Source: Bacteroidetes bacterium QS_9_68_14
GTDB taxonomy: Bacteria; Bacteroidota; Rhodothermia; Rhodothermales; Salinibacteraceae
DNA length: 41,549 bases
Direction: 5' to 3'
Assembly (NCBI GenBank): GCA_003022535.1
Contig: PXTT01000074.1
Location: 1 to 41,549 of the forward strand
A program made the position numbers and the translations under genes. A model generated the notes under the pieces. The model was not told the DNA's origin and ran no database searches. It saw only the letters and a list, made by a program, of their open reading frames with translations. Positions 7,353 to 16,948 of this stretch are shown here, piece by piece. Positions within the stretch are counted from its first letter, which is position 1; the number at the start of each line of letters is the position of its first letter.

Positions 7353-8432
7353 ATGAGTTCTTCGCCCCGCTCCGACGCCCGCTCCGACGAACCGCCGGGC
7401 GCAGACGCTTCCGGCTCCCCCGACTCGGACATGGCGCTCGCTCCCGAAGAGACCGAAGGGATACCCGAGGAACCGGCCACGCCCTCGGCTCTCTTCGACA
7501 CGCTCGAGGAACTGGCCACCGAGCAACGCAACCCGCGCGCCGGCGGCCTCGACACCGCCTCGGTCGAAGAGATCCTGCACCTCATCAACACCGAAGACCA
7601 CCAGGTGCCCATCGCGGTGCGCCGCGAGATCCCCCACATCGCCCAGGCAGTGCGCCTCATCGGGAAATCCTTCGAAGAGGGCGGGCGCCTGCTCTACGTG
7701 GGCGCCGGCACGAGCGGGCGCCTCGGGGTGCTCGACGCCTCAGAGTGTCCGCCCACGTTCGGGACGGACCCCGGGATGGTGCAAGGCCTCGTGGCCGGCG
7801 GGCGCGCGGCGGTCTTCCGCTCCCAGGAGGGCGTCGAGGACGAAAAGGCCGGCGGCGCCGACATGCTCGAAGCCGTCGAGGCGGCTCCCCCAGACATCGT
7901 CTGCGGTATCGCCGCTTCGAGGCGCACCCCCTACGTCCTCGGCGCGGTCGAGCACGCCCGCGAGGTCGGCTGCCGCACCCTCTTCGTGACGTGCACCCGC
8001 CGCGCGGAGTTTGACCTGGACGTGGACGTGGCCATCTGCCCGACCGTCGGGCCGGAGGTCTTGATGGGCTCGACGCGCATGAAAAGCGGCACCGCGCAGA
8101 AGCTGGTCTTGAACATGCTGACGACCGCCGCCATGATCCGGCGCGGCAAGGCGTACCGCGGCATGATGGTGGACCTGCAGGAAACGAGCCAGAAGCTCAC
8201 CGAGCGCAGCCGGCGCACGGTGATGACGGTCACGGGCCTCAGCTACGACGAGGCGCGCCGCCTGCTTCACGAGGCGGACGGACACGTCAAGACGGCACTG
8301 GTCATGAACCTGGCAGACGTCGCTGCCGACGAGGCGCGCCGACGGCTCGAGCGCGCCAGCGGCTTCGTGCGCCCGGCCATCGAAGACGATCCGCCGCCGC
8401 CCCGAGACAACGGCGCGCCGCCTACCTCTTGA
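7353..8432 (+). CDS. murQ: N-acetylmuramic acid 6-phosphate etherase
   Basis: MurQ splits the lactyl ether of MurNAc-6-phosphate to give GlcNAc-6-phosphate and lactate in peptidoglycan recycling. The 359-residue product has the SIS-domain phosphate-sugar site (YVGAGTSGRLGVLDASECPP), the second signature GPEVLMGSTRMKSGTAQK, and the catalytic-region 'RNPRAGGLDTASVEEIL' near the N-terminus. The C-terminal helical segment (TGLSYDEARRLLHEADGHVKTA) is also typical. The first ~50 residues are a low-complexity acidic/Ser extension. The gene is followed by a NagZ-like fusion on the same strand, so the two form a cell-wall recycling pair. The ATG at 7353 was chosen because everything upstream is non-coding in character. 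Confidence 0.95.
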   Translation: MSSSPRSDARSDEPPGADASGSPDSDMALAPEETEGIPEEPATPSALFDTLEELATEQRNPRAGGLDTASVEEILHLINTEDHQVPIAVRREIPHIAQAVRLIGKSFEEGGRLLYVGAGTSGRLGVLDASECPPTFGTDPGMVQGLVAGGRAAVFRSQEGVEDEKAGGADMLEAVEAAPPDIVCGIAASRRTPYVLGAVEHAREVGCRTLFVTCTRRAEFDLDVDVAICPTVGPEVLMGSTRMKSGTAQKLVLNMLTTAAMIRRGKAYRGMMVDLQETSQKLTERSRRTVMTVTGLSYDEARRLLHEADGHVKTALVMNLADVAADEARRRLERASGFVRPAIEDDPPPPRDNGAPPTS

Positions 8433-8445
8433 AGCGCAGATCACG

Positions 8446-8675
8446 GGCGCGTGGCCGCCGGGGCGCCAACTCGCGAGAAGACGCCCTGGATCGTCACAAG
8501 CGTGGAGTGAAACGCCTCCGAGGCTGAGCGCGCGGCGATCTGGCTCTCCGAGCGGGTGCCATCGGGGAAAGACCCGCTGCGGCGCCGACCTGCTGCTTGA
8601 TCCCGAACTCGTCGTGCGGGCCAGCTGCGGGGCCGCCCGGGCCGGCGAGCGCTCAAAGAACGGGCGCTCGGGAAA
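8446..8675 (-). other. Possible gene remnant between murQ and the GH3 fusion
   Basis: This ~300-base gap has no intact gene. On the minus strand a protein-like stretch ends at a stop at about 8446 (SESQIAARSASEAFHSTLVT, then IQGVFSRVG). Further upstream, in other frames, short coding-like pieces occur (VVFPERPFFERS; HDEFGIKQQV). Joined by frame changes they might be the remains of one gene opposite in direction to its neighbours. I do not recognise the family, and GC-rich non-coding DNA could look like this by chance. Confidence 0.25.
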
Positions 8676-8733
8676 CACGACCTGACCGTCTCGCTTTTTC
8701 GTCTTTCTTTCCTCGCCTCTGCTGCTCAGCTCT

Positions 8734-11700
8734 GTGGCTCGCCTTTTTGGGTTCTCGGTGCCCGCTGCCCCTCCTGCTGCGCGCACGCTGCGCCGCTCGG
8801 GGCTTCTCGCCTTTCTTCTCGTCGCCGTCGCCGGGAGCGCGTTGCTCGGAAGCGTATTGCTCGGAAGCGCGTTGCTCGGCGGGGCTACGCCGGCCCGCGC
8901 CTCCGCGCCAGCCGCCAGCGCGTGGCAAGCGGGCGCCCCGGCCGACACCAGCAAGCCAGCGTCGCTCTCGCAGGCGCAACGCCGCTGGGTCGAGCGCCAG
9001 ATGGAGCGCCTCTCGCTGGCGGAGAAGGTGTCGCAAATGTTCAGCGTCTGGGTCAGCGGCTACTTTCAGCCCACCGGCGACGCCTCGGTGCGCGACGTGG
9101 CCCGGCTGATCGAGGACTTCGGCCTCGGCAGCGTCAGCTTCGGGCGGGGCGCTCCGATGGCGCAGGCGGCCCTGGCGAACGACCTGCAACGCCGAGCGGA
9201 GCTCCCGCTGCTGGTGTCGCAGGACATGGAGTGGGGGCCGGGGATGCGCCTGGAGCGCGCTTCTACGTTTCCCCGCGCGATGGCCGTCGGGGCCACGCGC
9301 GACCCGACCCTGGCCCGCCGGGCGGGCCGCATCACCGGCCGGGAGGCGCGCGCGCTGGGCGTGCAGCACGTCTTCGCGCCGGTGGCCGACGTGAACAACA
9401 ACCCGCTCAACCCGGTCATCGGGACGCGCTCCTTCGGGGAAGACCCGCAGCTCGTGGCGCGCATGGTGCGCGCCTTCGTGAACGGCGTGCAGGAGGGCGG
9501 CGCCATCGCCACGGCCAAGCACTTTCCTGGCCACGGCGACACGAGCGTCGATTCGCACCTGGGCCTGCCGGTGCTCGACATCTCTTCTCGCGCGCGCCTG
9601 GACACGCTCGAGCTCGTCCCCTTCCGCGCAGCCATCGACGCGGGCGTCAGCAGCGTCATGACGGGGCACCTGGCGCTCCCGGCTCTCCAGCCCGACCGCC
9701 GCCGCCGCGGCGCCGACCCGCGCCGCGTGCCGGCCACGCTCTCCCCCCGCCTCACCGATCAACTGCTGCGCGAGGACCTTGGCTTCGAGGGGCTGGTCGT
9801 CACCGACGCGCTCACCATGAGCGGCATCACCGAAGGCTTCGGCGCCGGGGAAGCGGCCATCCGTGCCATCGAAGCCGGGGCCGACGTGCTGTTGAAGTCC
9901 GAGGATTTCTACGCCGCGCGCCACGCCGTGCTGGAGGCGGTGAGCGAAGGCCGCCTGGGGCGGGCACGCATCGACCGCTCGGTGCGGCGTGTCTTGCGGG
10001 CGAAGGCGCAGATGGGCCTTCCGCAGCGCCGACTGGTGGACCTCGCGGCGGTGCGCGAGCGCGTGGGCGCTCCCGAAGACCAGTTGCTGGGCGACGCCAT
10101 CGCGCGCCAGTCGCTGACGCTGCTGCGCAACGAGGAGGGGCTGTTTCCCATGACGCCGGTCAGTGCGCCAGAGCGTGTGCTGGTCGTCGTCTTGAGCGAC
10201 AGCAGCGACCGCTCCACCGGGCGCGCCTTTCGCCAGGTGCTCCAGCGCGGGGTACCGGCGGGCACGGAGCTGACCGTTCGCACGCTCGACGCGCGCTCCG
10301 ACTCCAGCGACTTTGCGGCGGTGCGGGCCGAGGCGACGGCGTACGACGCGGTGCTGGCGCCAGCCTTCCTGCGCGTGCGCTCCGGCGGCGGGCGCATCCG
10401 CCTCCCCGAGGCGCAACGCGCTTTCCTGAATGGCCTCGTCGAGGCCGAGGTGCCCGTGGTGCTCGTGTCGTTCGGCAACGTTTACGGGGCCGCCGGCCTC
10501 CAGGCGCAGCCGGCGGCCTACCTGGCCACCTACGGCACGGAGGCGGCCACGCAGCGGGCGGCCGCGCAGGCGGTCCTCGGAAAAAGCCCGACGCCTGGCA
10601 AGCTGCCCGTCACCGTGCCCGGGGCGTACGACTACGGGGCGGGCATCCCGCTGGAGCAGGTCGCCCCCCGCCGCGACGCGCCCCGCGTGGCCGGCCTGCA
10701 CCCGCGCCGCCTAAGCCGCACCGACTCACTCGTGCGCGCCTCCATCCGCGAGCGGGCCTTTCCCGGGGCCGCCCTGGCAGTGGGGCGCGGGAAAACGGTG
10801 GCGAAAATGCAGGGCTACGGCTACCAGACTTACGCGCTCGACGAACCCGTTACGCCTCGCTCGCGCTTCGACCTGGCTTCCCTCACGAAGGTGGTCGCCA
10901 CGACCCCCGCCGCGATGAAGCTTTACGAAGAAGGCCGGCTTTCGCTCGGCGACCGCGTGGCCAGCCATCTGCCCGCCTTCGCGCAAAACGGAAAAGGCGA
11001 CGTAACCATCCGCCAGCTCCTGACGCACTCGTCAGGCCTGAAAGCCTATCTGGGACCCGAGGAGCGCGGCGACACGCGCGGAAGCATTGAAGAGGCAGTC
11101 ATGGCGCAGCCGCTCCAGTACGAGCCGGGCACCAAGTCCATGTACAGCGGGCTGGGGATGATTGCGCTCCAGCTCGTGATCGAGAAAATCACCGGCCAGT
11201 CGCTGGCGGCCTACGCCGAGGAGCACGTCTTCGAGCCGCTCGGCATGGCGCACACCGGCTTCCGCGCTGCCGGCGCGACCGGCGACTCGTCGTTCGTCCC
11301 CACCGCCGACGGGGAGGACACCTTCTACGGACGCGTGCATGACCCGCTCGCGCGCCAAATGGGCGGGACCAGCGGCAACGCCGGGCTCTTCTCCACTGCC
11401 GAGGACCTCTCGAAGTTCGGCTACATGCTCGTCAACGAGGGCCGCATCTACGGCAAGCAGTTTCTCGAGGCGGAGACGATCGAGACCTTCACCGAGCGCG
11501 CCGAGGGGCTGGGCGGCACCCGCGCGCTCGGATGGGACACCAAGACGATGGGCGCAGGCTACTCCTCAGCCGGTTCGCGCTTCGGCCCCGAGAGCTTTGG
11601 CCACACCGGTTTCACGGGCACCTCCCTCTGGGTCGATCCTGAGCAGGACCTCTTCGCCCTTTTGCTGACTAACCGTGTCTACCCGCGCGGCGGAGCTAAC

Positions 11701-11799
11701 GATAAGATTACAGCGGTGCGTCCGGCGCTGCACGACCTCGTCTATCAGGCCCTCGTCGAAAACGGAAGACCAAACAGCGGACGGGCGCGCAGCAGGTAG
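8734..11799 (+). CDS. GH3 beta-N-acetylhexosaminidase fused to a beta-lactamase-family serine hydrolase
   Basis: This 1,021-residue exported protein has two enzymes in one chain. After a signal-like N-terminus containing three pentapeptide repeats (GSALL, GSVLL, GSALL at 8833-8877), residues ~75-400 are a NagZ-type GH3 domain. It carries KHFPGHGDTSVDSH at 262-275 and the catalytic Asp358 in VVTDALTMSG. A GH3 C-domain-like region follows (about 420-640). Residues ~665-1010 are a class C-like beta-lactamase/DD-peptidase domain with the nucleophile motif SLTK (Ser716, Lys719), a YSG motif, and GHTGFTG. Such fusions are known in Bacteroidota. Next to murQ it fits muropeptide breakdown: one domain removes GlcNAc, the other may act on peptide or ester bonds. 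A GTG start is used. Confidence 0.93.
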   Translation: MARLFGFSVPAAPPAARTLRRSGLLAFLLVAVAGSALLGSVLLGSALLGGATPARASAPAASAWQAGAPADTSKPASLSQAQRRWVERQMERLSLAEKVSQMFSVWVSGYFQPTGDASVRDVARLIEDFGLGSVSFGRGAPMAQAALANDLQRRAELPLLVSQDMEWGPGMRLERASTFPRAMAVGATRDPTLARRAGRITGREARALGVQHVFAPVADVNNNPLNPVIGTRSFGEDPQLVARMVRAFVNGVQEGGAIATAKHFPGHGDTSVDSHLGLPVLDISSRARLDTLELVPFRAAIDAGVSSVMTGHLALPALQPDRRRRGADPRRVPATLSPRLTDQLLREDLGFEGLVVTDALTMSGITEGFGAGEAAIRAIEAGADVLLKSEDFYAARHAVLEAVSEGRLGRARIDRSVRRVLRAKAQMGLPQRRLVDLAAVRERVGAPEDQLLGDAIARQSLTLLRNEEGLFPMTPVSAPERVLVVVLSDSSDRSTGRAFRQVLQRGVPAGTELTVRTLDARSDSSDFAAVRAEATAYDAVLAPAFLRVRSGGGRIRLPEAQRAFLNGLVEAEVPVVLVSFGNVYGAAGLQAQPAAYLATYGTEAATQRAAAQAVLGKSPTPGKLPVTVPGAYDYGAGIPLEQVAPRRDAPRVAGLHPRRLSRTDSLVRASIRERAFPGAALAVGRGKTVAKMQGYGYQTYALDEPVTPRSRFDLASLTKVVATTPAAMKLYEEGRLSLGDRVASHLPAFAQNGKGDVTIRQLLTHSSGLKAYLGPEERGDTRGSIEEAVMAQPLQYEPGTKSMYSGLGMIALQLVIEKITGQSLAAYAEEHVFEPLGMAHTGFRAAGATGDSSFVPTADGEDTFYGRVHDPLARQMGGTSGNAGLFSTAEDLSKFGYMLVNEGRIYGKQFLEAETIETFTERAEGLGGTRALGWDTKTMGAGYSSAGSRFGPESFGHTGFTGTSLWVDPEQDLFALLLTNRVYPRGGANDKITAVRPALHDLVYQALVENGRPNSGRARSR

Positions 11800-11863
11800 C
11801 GACGCCCCCCAGAAGCGTCGCGCGCCATGGGCGCTCTGCGGGGCGGTCCGGCGGCCGAAGCGT

Positions 11864-13054
11864 TCAGCGGCCAGCCGTGGCCAGCAGGTCTTCCAGCGCG
11901 TCGTAGAGCCCATTCGCGCGCGCTTCTTTCAGGCGGCGCACGCCCCGGGCGAGGCGCGTGGCCAGCCCGTCGTCGGTGAAAAAGCGCGCCACCGCCTCCG
12001 CCAGCGCGGCGGGATCTTCCGGCGGGACGACAAGGCCCGCCTGCTCGTGCGGAACGTGCTCGGCGAGCCCGCCCACGTCGGTCGTGATGACGGGGCGGTC
12101 GAAGTGAAAGGCGATCTGCGCCACGCCGCTCTGCGTGGCCGATCGGTACGGCTGCACGACCGCGTCGGCAGCCGCGAAGTAACCGGGCACGTCGCCATCC
12201 GGGACGTACTGGTCGCGGAGATGCACGCGCTCTTCCAACCCGTGCCGGCGGACCTGCGCGCGGTACGGCGCGTCGTCGTCGTAAAACGCGCCGGCCACCA
12301 CGAGGTGCGCCTCCGGCAACGCCGAGAGCACGCGCGGCATCGCTTCCAGCAGTGTGTCGAGCCCCTTGTACGCGCGCACGAAGCCGAAGAAGAGCAACAC
12401 CGGCGCCTCGGCAGGCAGCCCCAGCGCGCGGCGCGCCTCCGCCCGCACGGGGGCCTCGCCGAAACGGTCGTAGACCGGGTGCGCCACCTGCCGCACCGGC
12501 GCCCAGACGCCCAGCCTGCGCAGGTCGCTCTCCACGGCCTCCGAAAGCACGAGGTGGCCGGTGCACGCCTTCAAGAAAAAGCGCGCGAGCGCGTCGCCGA
12601 AGGGGAAGCGCTCGTGCGGCGTGGCGTTGTGCACCACCGCCATCGACGGGACGCCGCGCCGCCGCAGGAGCCGCGCGACCGTGCCGTAGGCCGGGGCGAA
12701 AAACGGCATCCAGTACTGAAAGAGCGCCGCGCTCGCTCCGCTCTCGGCCACGCGCCGCGCGGTGCGCCTCCACGAAAGCGGCCCGCAGGAGTCCAGCAGC
12801 CGCTCCGCTCTGCCCGCGTGGCCGCTCTCGCCCGCCCCGGGCGCAAGCTGCGTCTCTCCGGGGAACAGAAGCGACGGGTACTGCCGCAAGAACGTCACCG
12901 GCGTCACCGCGTGGCCGCGCGCTTCGAGGCCGCCGCGTAGCGTCTCGCCGAAGTGCGCGATGCCGCCCCGGTACGGCGGGTACGGGCCGATCAGCGCAAG
13001 TTTGCGGGACTGCGAAGTTGCCGGGGACGGCGGCTTCGGGTTTCCGGTGCTCAT
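11864..13054 (-). CDS. Glycosyltransferase, GT4 type
   Basis: This 396-residue protein has the two-domain GT-B layout. The N-terminal domain has LALIGPYPPYRGGIAHFGE, a glycine-rich acceptor-side loop. The C-terminal domain begins near LLFFGFVRAYKGLDTLLEAM and contains SGVAQIAFHFDRPVITTDVG, the nucleotide-sugar binding region of GT4 enzymes. It probably transfers a sugar to a cell-envelope glycan or lipid; donor and acceptor cannot be told. It lies 53 bases downstream of the aldo/keto reductase on the same strand and converges with the GH3 fusion, 64 bases apart. Confidence 0.88.
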   Translation of the reverse strand: MSTGNPKPPSPATSQSRKLALIGPYPPYRGGIAHFGETLRGGLEARGHAVTPVTFLRQYPSLLFPGETQLAPGAGESGHAGRAERLLDSCGPLSWRRTARRVAESGASAALFQYWMPFFAPAYGTVARLLRRRGVPSMAVVHNATPHERFPFGDALARFFLKACTGHLVLSEAVESDLRRLGVWAPVRQVAHPVYDRFGEAPVRAEARRALGLPAEAPVLLFFGFVRAYKGLDTLLEAMPRVLSALPEAHLVVAGAFYDDDAPYRAQVRRHGLEERVHLRDQYVPDGDVPGYFAAADAVVQPYRSATQSGVAQIAFHFDRPVITTDVGGLAEHVPHEQAGLVVPPEDPAALAEAVARFFTDDGLATRLARGVRRLKEARANGLYDALEDLLATAGR

Positions 13055-13107
13055 GCGTTTCAGGTCGCCTGCTCGGACACTTCAACGCCTCGCCCTCCGG
13101 CTCTCTT

Positions 13108-14115
13108 CTACCGGTTTACCGAACTCATGTCTGAGTAGCGAGCGCCAGCCGCCGCCCCTTGCGGAGCAATCTCGTCAAGATGAGCGAGATCAGCGCCCGT
13201 CAGCGTCACCTTCGTCGCCCCCGCGTTTTCTTCGAGATGCTCTACGCTCGTGGTGCCGGGAATCGGCACGATCTCGGTGCCCTCGGCGTGGCCCTCCTCC
13301 TCGCCTTGCGCGAGCACCCAGGCTAGCGCAAGCTGCGCAGGCGCGACGCTCTTCTCAGCCGCCATGTCCTCGACCGCCCCGACGAGTTTCAGGTTCTGCT
13401 CGAAGTTCTCCCGCTCGAAGCGCGGGTAGCGCTCGGCACGGAAGTCGCCCTCCGGCAGGTCGTCCGGCGATTGGAAGCGGCCCGTCAGAAAGCCGCGTCC
13501 CAGCGGGCTGTACGGCACGAAGCCGACCCCGAGCTCGCGGCACGTCGGCAGGATCTCCTCTTCGGGAAAGCGGCTCCAGAGCGAATACTCCGTTTGGAGC
13601 GCCGTGATCGCGTGCTCGCCGTTCGCGCGGCGGATCGTCTCCGGCGCCGCCTCCGAGAGGCCCAGTGCGCGCACCTTGCCTTCGTCCACGAGCCGCCCCA
13701 TCGCGCCAACGGTCTCCTCGATGGGCACGTCCGGGTCCACGCGGTGCTGGTAGTAGAGGTCGATGGTGTCCACGCCTAGCCGCTGGAGGCTCGCCTCGCA
13801 GGCTTCGCGCACGTACTCCGGCCGCCCGTCGACGCCGTGGAAGCCCCCGTCCTCGCTGCGCACGTTGCCGAACTTCGTGGCGATCACGGCCTTCTCGCGG
13901 TGGCCGTCGAGCGCCTTGCCTACCAGCTTTTCGTTGGTGAACGGGCCGTACATGTCGGCCGTATCGAAGAAGGTGATTCCGAGGTCGAGCGCGCGGTGAA
14001 TCGTGTCGATGCCGTCCTGCTTGTCGGGGGTTCCGTAAAACTCGGACATGCCCATGCAGCCGAGGCCGAGGGCGGAGACTTCGAGCTTCCCGGAGCCAAG
14101 GGTGCGGGTGTGCAT
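13108..14115 (-). CDS. Aldo/keto reductase
   Basis: This 335-residue NADPH-dependent oxidoreductase of the AKR superfamily (AKR13-like) starts [20 protein letters not shown]. The catalytic tetrad is visible: Asp51 and Tyr56 in FFDTADMYG, Lys81 in VIATKFG, and His124 in LYYQHRVDP. The C-terminal cofactor region [19 protein letters not shown] is complete. The natural substrate is unknown; relatives reduce small aldehydes and ketones. It sits between two glycosyltransferase genes on the same strand, with gaps of 65 and 53 bases, so co-transcription is likely though a shared pathway is not proven. The ATG at 14115 matches family N-termini. Confidence 0.95.
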   Translation of the reverse strand: MHTRTLGSGKLEVSALGLGCMGMSEFYGTPDKQDGIDTIHRALDLGITFFDTADMYGPFTNEKLVGKALDGHREKAVIATKFGNVRSEDGGFHGVDGRPEYVREACEASLQRLGVDTIDLYYQHRVDPDVPIEETVGAMGRLVDEGKVRALGLSEAAPETIRRANGEHAITALQTEYSLWSRFPEEEILPTCRELGVGFVPYSPLGRGFLTGRFQSPDDLPEGDFRAERYPRFERENFEQNLKLVGAVEDMAAEKSVAPAQLALAWVLAQGEEEGHAEGTEIVPIPGTTSVEHLEENAGATKVTLTGADLAHLDEIAPQGAAAGARYSDMSSVNR

Positions 14116-14180
14116 GACGGGTTGACAAGGGGAAGGAGGAAACGTTCTCGGGGTCGCGTGGCTGATTTTCGTTCGCCTGG

Positions 14181-15200
14181 CTACGATCGTGTGCCCACCG
14201 TCTCGCTCACGCGCTCGTCCCCTCGCCCATTCCCTCGCTCTCCCACGCTCCCGCGCCCAGACGCCGCCCGCTCGCTGACCTGGTAGGAGGGGCTCTTCTC
14301 CATGCGCGGGCGCACGATCATCTCGCCCAGCAGGCCGGTCGTAAAGAGCTGCGCGCCCAGCAGCAAGAGCAGCACGCCGAAGAGCAGCAGCGGCCGGTCG
14401 CCCAGCGGGTTGCCCAGCACGATCTTCTCGAATGAAAGCCACAGGCTAATTAGAAAGCCCGCCGCGAAGGCCATGCTGCCGAGCCCGCCGAAGAAGTGCA
14501 TCGGCCGCGTGGCGAAGCGCGTCAAAAAGACGACCGAGACCATGTCCAGAAAGCCGCGCACGAAGCGCTCCGCGCCAAACTTCGTCTCGCCGTAGCGGCG
14601 CGCGTGATGCTCGACGGGCCGCTCGCCGATGCGGTCGAAGCCTTCCCACTTGGCCAGAAGTGGGATGTAGCGGTGCAGCTCGCCGTAGACGTGCACCGCG
14701 TCGGTTACTTCGCGGCGGTAGACCTTCAGCCCGCAGTTGAAGTCGTGGATCTGGATGCCGCTAATCAGGCGCGTGACGGTGTTGAAAAAGCGGCTCGGGA
14801 GCGTCTTGCTCCAGGGGTCCTCCCGGTCCTGCTTCCAGCCGCTCACCAGGTCGTAGCGCCCCTTGCGCAGCTTCTCGACGAGGGCGGGAATCTCGGCCGG
14901 GTCGTCCTGGAGGTCAGCGTCGAGCGTGGCCACGAGCTCGCCACGCGCTTCTTCGAACCCGCTCGCCAGCGCAGCGCTCTTGCCGTAGTTGCGCGCCAGG
15001 CGCACGCCCCGAAACCGGCTTCCCTCCGTGGTGTGCTCCGCGCAGAGCGCTTCGATCTCCTCCCACGAGCCATCCGCCGAGCCATCGTCCACCAGGATGA
15101 CTTCGTAGTCGAACTCCGCGCACGCCTCGCGCAGACGCCCGGCCAGCTCCGGCAGCGACGCCTCCTCTTCGTAGACCGGCACGACCACGGACAATTCCAT
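14181..15200 (-). CDS. Polyprenol-phosphate glycosyltransferase, GT2 (DPM1/ArnC-like)
   Basis: The 339-residue product has an N-terminal GT-A domain with [26 protein letters not shown] and the metal-binding [10 protein letters not shown]. Two membrane helices follow (about 237-260 and 275-300; the second ends [10 protein letters not shown]). This layout is typical of enzymes moving a sugar from a nucleotide to an undecaprenyl-phosphate carrier for surface glycans. The tail of ~30 residues after VSERAASG is Gly/Arg/Glu-rich and seems to be translated low-complexity DNA. Starts at 15254 or 15233 are also open, but the ATG at 15200 is directly before the conserved MELSVVVP, and the DNA upstream is heptad repeat. 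Confidence 0.9.
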   Translation of the reverse strand: MELSVVVPVYEEEASLPELAGRLREACAEFDYEVILVDDGSADGSWEEIEALCAEHTTEGSRFRGVRLARNYGKSAALASGFEEARGELVATLDADLQDDPAEIPALVEKLRKGRYDLVSGWKQDREDPWSKTLPSRFFNTVTRLISGIQIHDFNCGLKVYRREVTDAVHVYGELHRYIPLLAKWEGFDRIGERPVEHHARRYGETKFGAERFVRGFLDMVSVVFLTRFATRPMHFFGGLGSMAFAAGFLISLWLSFEKIVLGNPLGDRPLLLFGVLLLLLGAQLFTTGLLGEMIVRPRMEKSPSYQVSERAASGRGSVGERGNGRGDERVSETVGTRS

Positions 15201-15228
15201 GTTGGTCTTCGGATTTTCGACTTCGGAT
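15201..15228. repeat. Phased 7-nt repeats at the GT2 start
   Basis: On the minus strand four 7-base units, ATCCGAA, GTCGAAA, ATCCGAA and GACCAAC, end exactly at the ATG of the GT2 gene. The unit ATCCGAA is repeated exactly after 14 bases. If the upstream ATG at 15233 were used, these units would be translated. Confidence 0.65.
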
Positions 15229-15306
15229 TGCATGTCGATTGGAGACCAATCCAAAATGCCCGCCCCGAGCGAAGTGAGGACGTGCTCTCAGGAGGCCCTC
15301 TCCAGT

Positions 15307-16371
15307 CTAAAACTGCGCGTACCACGGCCCGTCGAGGTCGGCTTCGTAGACGCGGCTGGCCCGGTCGGCATCATCGCTGTCGATGACGAAGTAGACGTGA
15401 TCCGTCTCGCCGGGCTTGCGGCTGAGCCCCTCGACCTTGCCTTCAAACGGTTCGCCGCCTTCATCGAGGAGCTCTGCCCAGCGGGCCTCCCCGTCCGCGT
15501 CGATGATGCCCAGCACCGACCCGACGATCTCCCCCGTCTCTTCGTTCTCTGCCGAGGCGCTAAAGAGCGTGATGCCCTCCTCGAGGGCCTCGGCGTCGCT
15601 AAAGGTCAGGCGCACGCCGTGCAGGTCGCCCAGCTCGTACTGGATGACGTTCTCGATGGCCGGGGGCGCGGTACCAATGGGGTCGGCGAGGTAGGCCTTG
15701 AGGGCCGGCCAGCTGAGGTCGCCGGTCGCGTCGACGGGCTGAAGATCGCCACGCGGATCGGCGTTGCCGCGCTGGAAGAGGCGCAGGCGCTCTGGCCCCA
15801 TGAAGACGGCGCCCTCGACGTTGAGGCCGCTGCCAGCGAAGGCACGGTCCTGGCGCAGCCGCCCATGAAAGGCGGGCGTCTCGATCAGGCGTGTGTCCGG
15901 CGCGCCGTCGTGATCTTTGTCCTGCCAATCGACCGTGACGACCCACTCGGCGGTTTTGTGCGAGCCGCTGCCGAAAGCGACCAGGTACTCTCTGTTCGCG
16001 CCCGGGTCGGAGGCGCAGGCTTCGAGGTCGAGCTTACTGCCAACGTCACCGGTGTGCGCCTGGTCGTCGTGGACGCGCGCGCCATCGGGGGCGGGCGGAA
16101 GCGGGACGCCGCGCACCTCGTGCGTGTCGGAGTCGACGAGGCCGAGGAAGTTGGCGTCGTCCTGCACCAGCGCGAAGCGGTCGATCAGGCGCACCAGGGC
16201 GCTGGCGGCGCGCACGTGGCCGGGCGCCTCCACACGGCCTTCCTCGGCGGCCCCATCGTCTATGCGGTCGTAGGTCAGCGGCGAGGAGCGCACGATTCGG
16301 GCCGTCAGTTCGTCGGCCTTGTGGGCCTGGACGGTGCGCACGGTGGGAGACGGCGTGTCGGTAGTGGGCAC
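15307..16371 (-). CDS. DUF6929-like protein of unknown function
   Basis: The product (about 354 residues from the GTG at 16371) matches an uncharacterised family seen in Bacteroidota and other bacteria. It opens with LTARIVRSSPLTYDRIDDGA and has LVRLIDRFALVQDDANFLGL, KLDLEACASDPGANREYLVAFGSG in pieces, and a beta-rich remainder with a FAGSGLNVEGAVF segment. The pattern suggests a beta-propeller-like fold, but this is inference. A longer frame reaches an ATG at 16524, but its extra residues look non-coding and would overlap the toxin gene, so the later GTG is preferred. The start remains uncertain. No reaction is known. Confidence 0.7.
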   Translation of the reverse strand: MPTTDTPSPTVRTVQAHKADELTARIVRSSPLTYDRIDDGAAEEGRVEAPGHVRAASALVRLIDRFALVQDDANFLGLVDSDTHEVRGVPLPPAPDGARVHDDQAHTGDVGSKLDLEACASDPGANREYLVAFGSGSHKTAEWVVTVDWQDKDHDGAPDTRLIETPAFHGRLRQDRAFAGSGLNVEGAVFMGPERLRLFQRGNADPRGDLQPVDATGDLSWPALKAYLADPIGTAPPAIENVIQYELGDLHGVRLTFSDAEALEEGITLFSASAENEETGEIVGSVLGIIDADGEARWAELLDEGGEPFEGKVEGLSRKPGETDHVYFVIDSDDADRASRVYEADLDGPWYAQF

Positions 16372-16511
16372 GGTTGGGGGCGGGAGTGTGGGGACTTCCG
16401 ATGGAGGCGAGCAACGCGCGGCCGGGACAGGCGTTGCAGGCAGGGTCGTGTGGTCATGGGGCGGGCAACGCGCCGAACGTCTCGCGCAGTTGCTTCCGCT
16501 CGTAAACAGGA

Positions 16512-16948
16512 CTACGGCCAGCACCGAAAGCCCATCCCGACGTGTTCGAAATGAGCGTCTTCCGTGAGCACGTCTTCGATTTTCAACTCGTCCATGACGC
16601 TCATCGAGCTGAAGTCGGTGAATGATATGTCGGATTTGTCCTGATATTTTCGCCGAAGGGCTTTGGCTCGATCAAACCGAGCCGGTCCAATGTGTTCGAT
16701 GCGAAGGTATCCGCTCTGCTCGGCCGCCTCTATCTTTTCCAGCGAAGCGTCGGCCTCCGAAAAGGAAAGCCGCCTGAAAAGGAGGGTGATGGTTTCATCC
16801 AAGACGTAATCGGTCGTGTATGCCGTCCCGCCACGTCCGCAGAAGGCCCCGTAGAAGTCTGCGGCTTCCTCGTGTGGGCTGCCTCGCGCCGATCTCGCAG
16901 GGCCAGCCATCCCCAAGTGTCTATGAAAAGCCGTTTATGAGGCTCCAT
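16512..16948 (-). pseudogene. PIN-domain toxin (VapC-like), frameshifted
   Basis: From the ATG at 16948 the frame begins as a PIN domain (KRLFIDTWGWLALRDRREAA, with the first acidic residue in FIDT). It then breaks at about 16872-16875. In another frame the domain resumes with HEEAADFYGAF, TTDYVLDETITLLFRR, and DISFTDFSSMSVMDEL, which carry the next conserved acidic residues, and ends at 16512. Removing one AC from the CACAC on the coding strand restores a single ~145-residue frame. PIN toxins are Mg-dependent ribonucleases. The start overlaps the antitoxin by 14 bases, the normal TA layout. As written it should be inactive, or the base call is wrong. Confidence 0.8.

Noticed and set aside
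8833-8877. Heptad tract in the signal sequence of the GH3 fusion
   Set aside because: The repeat period is 15 bases (five codons, GS[A/V]LL), consistent with a coding pentapeptide repeat.
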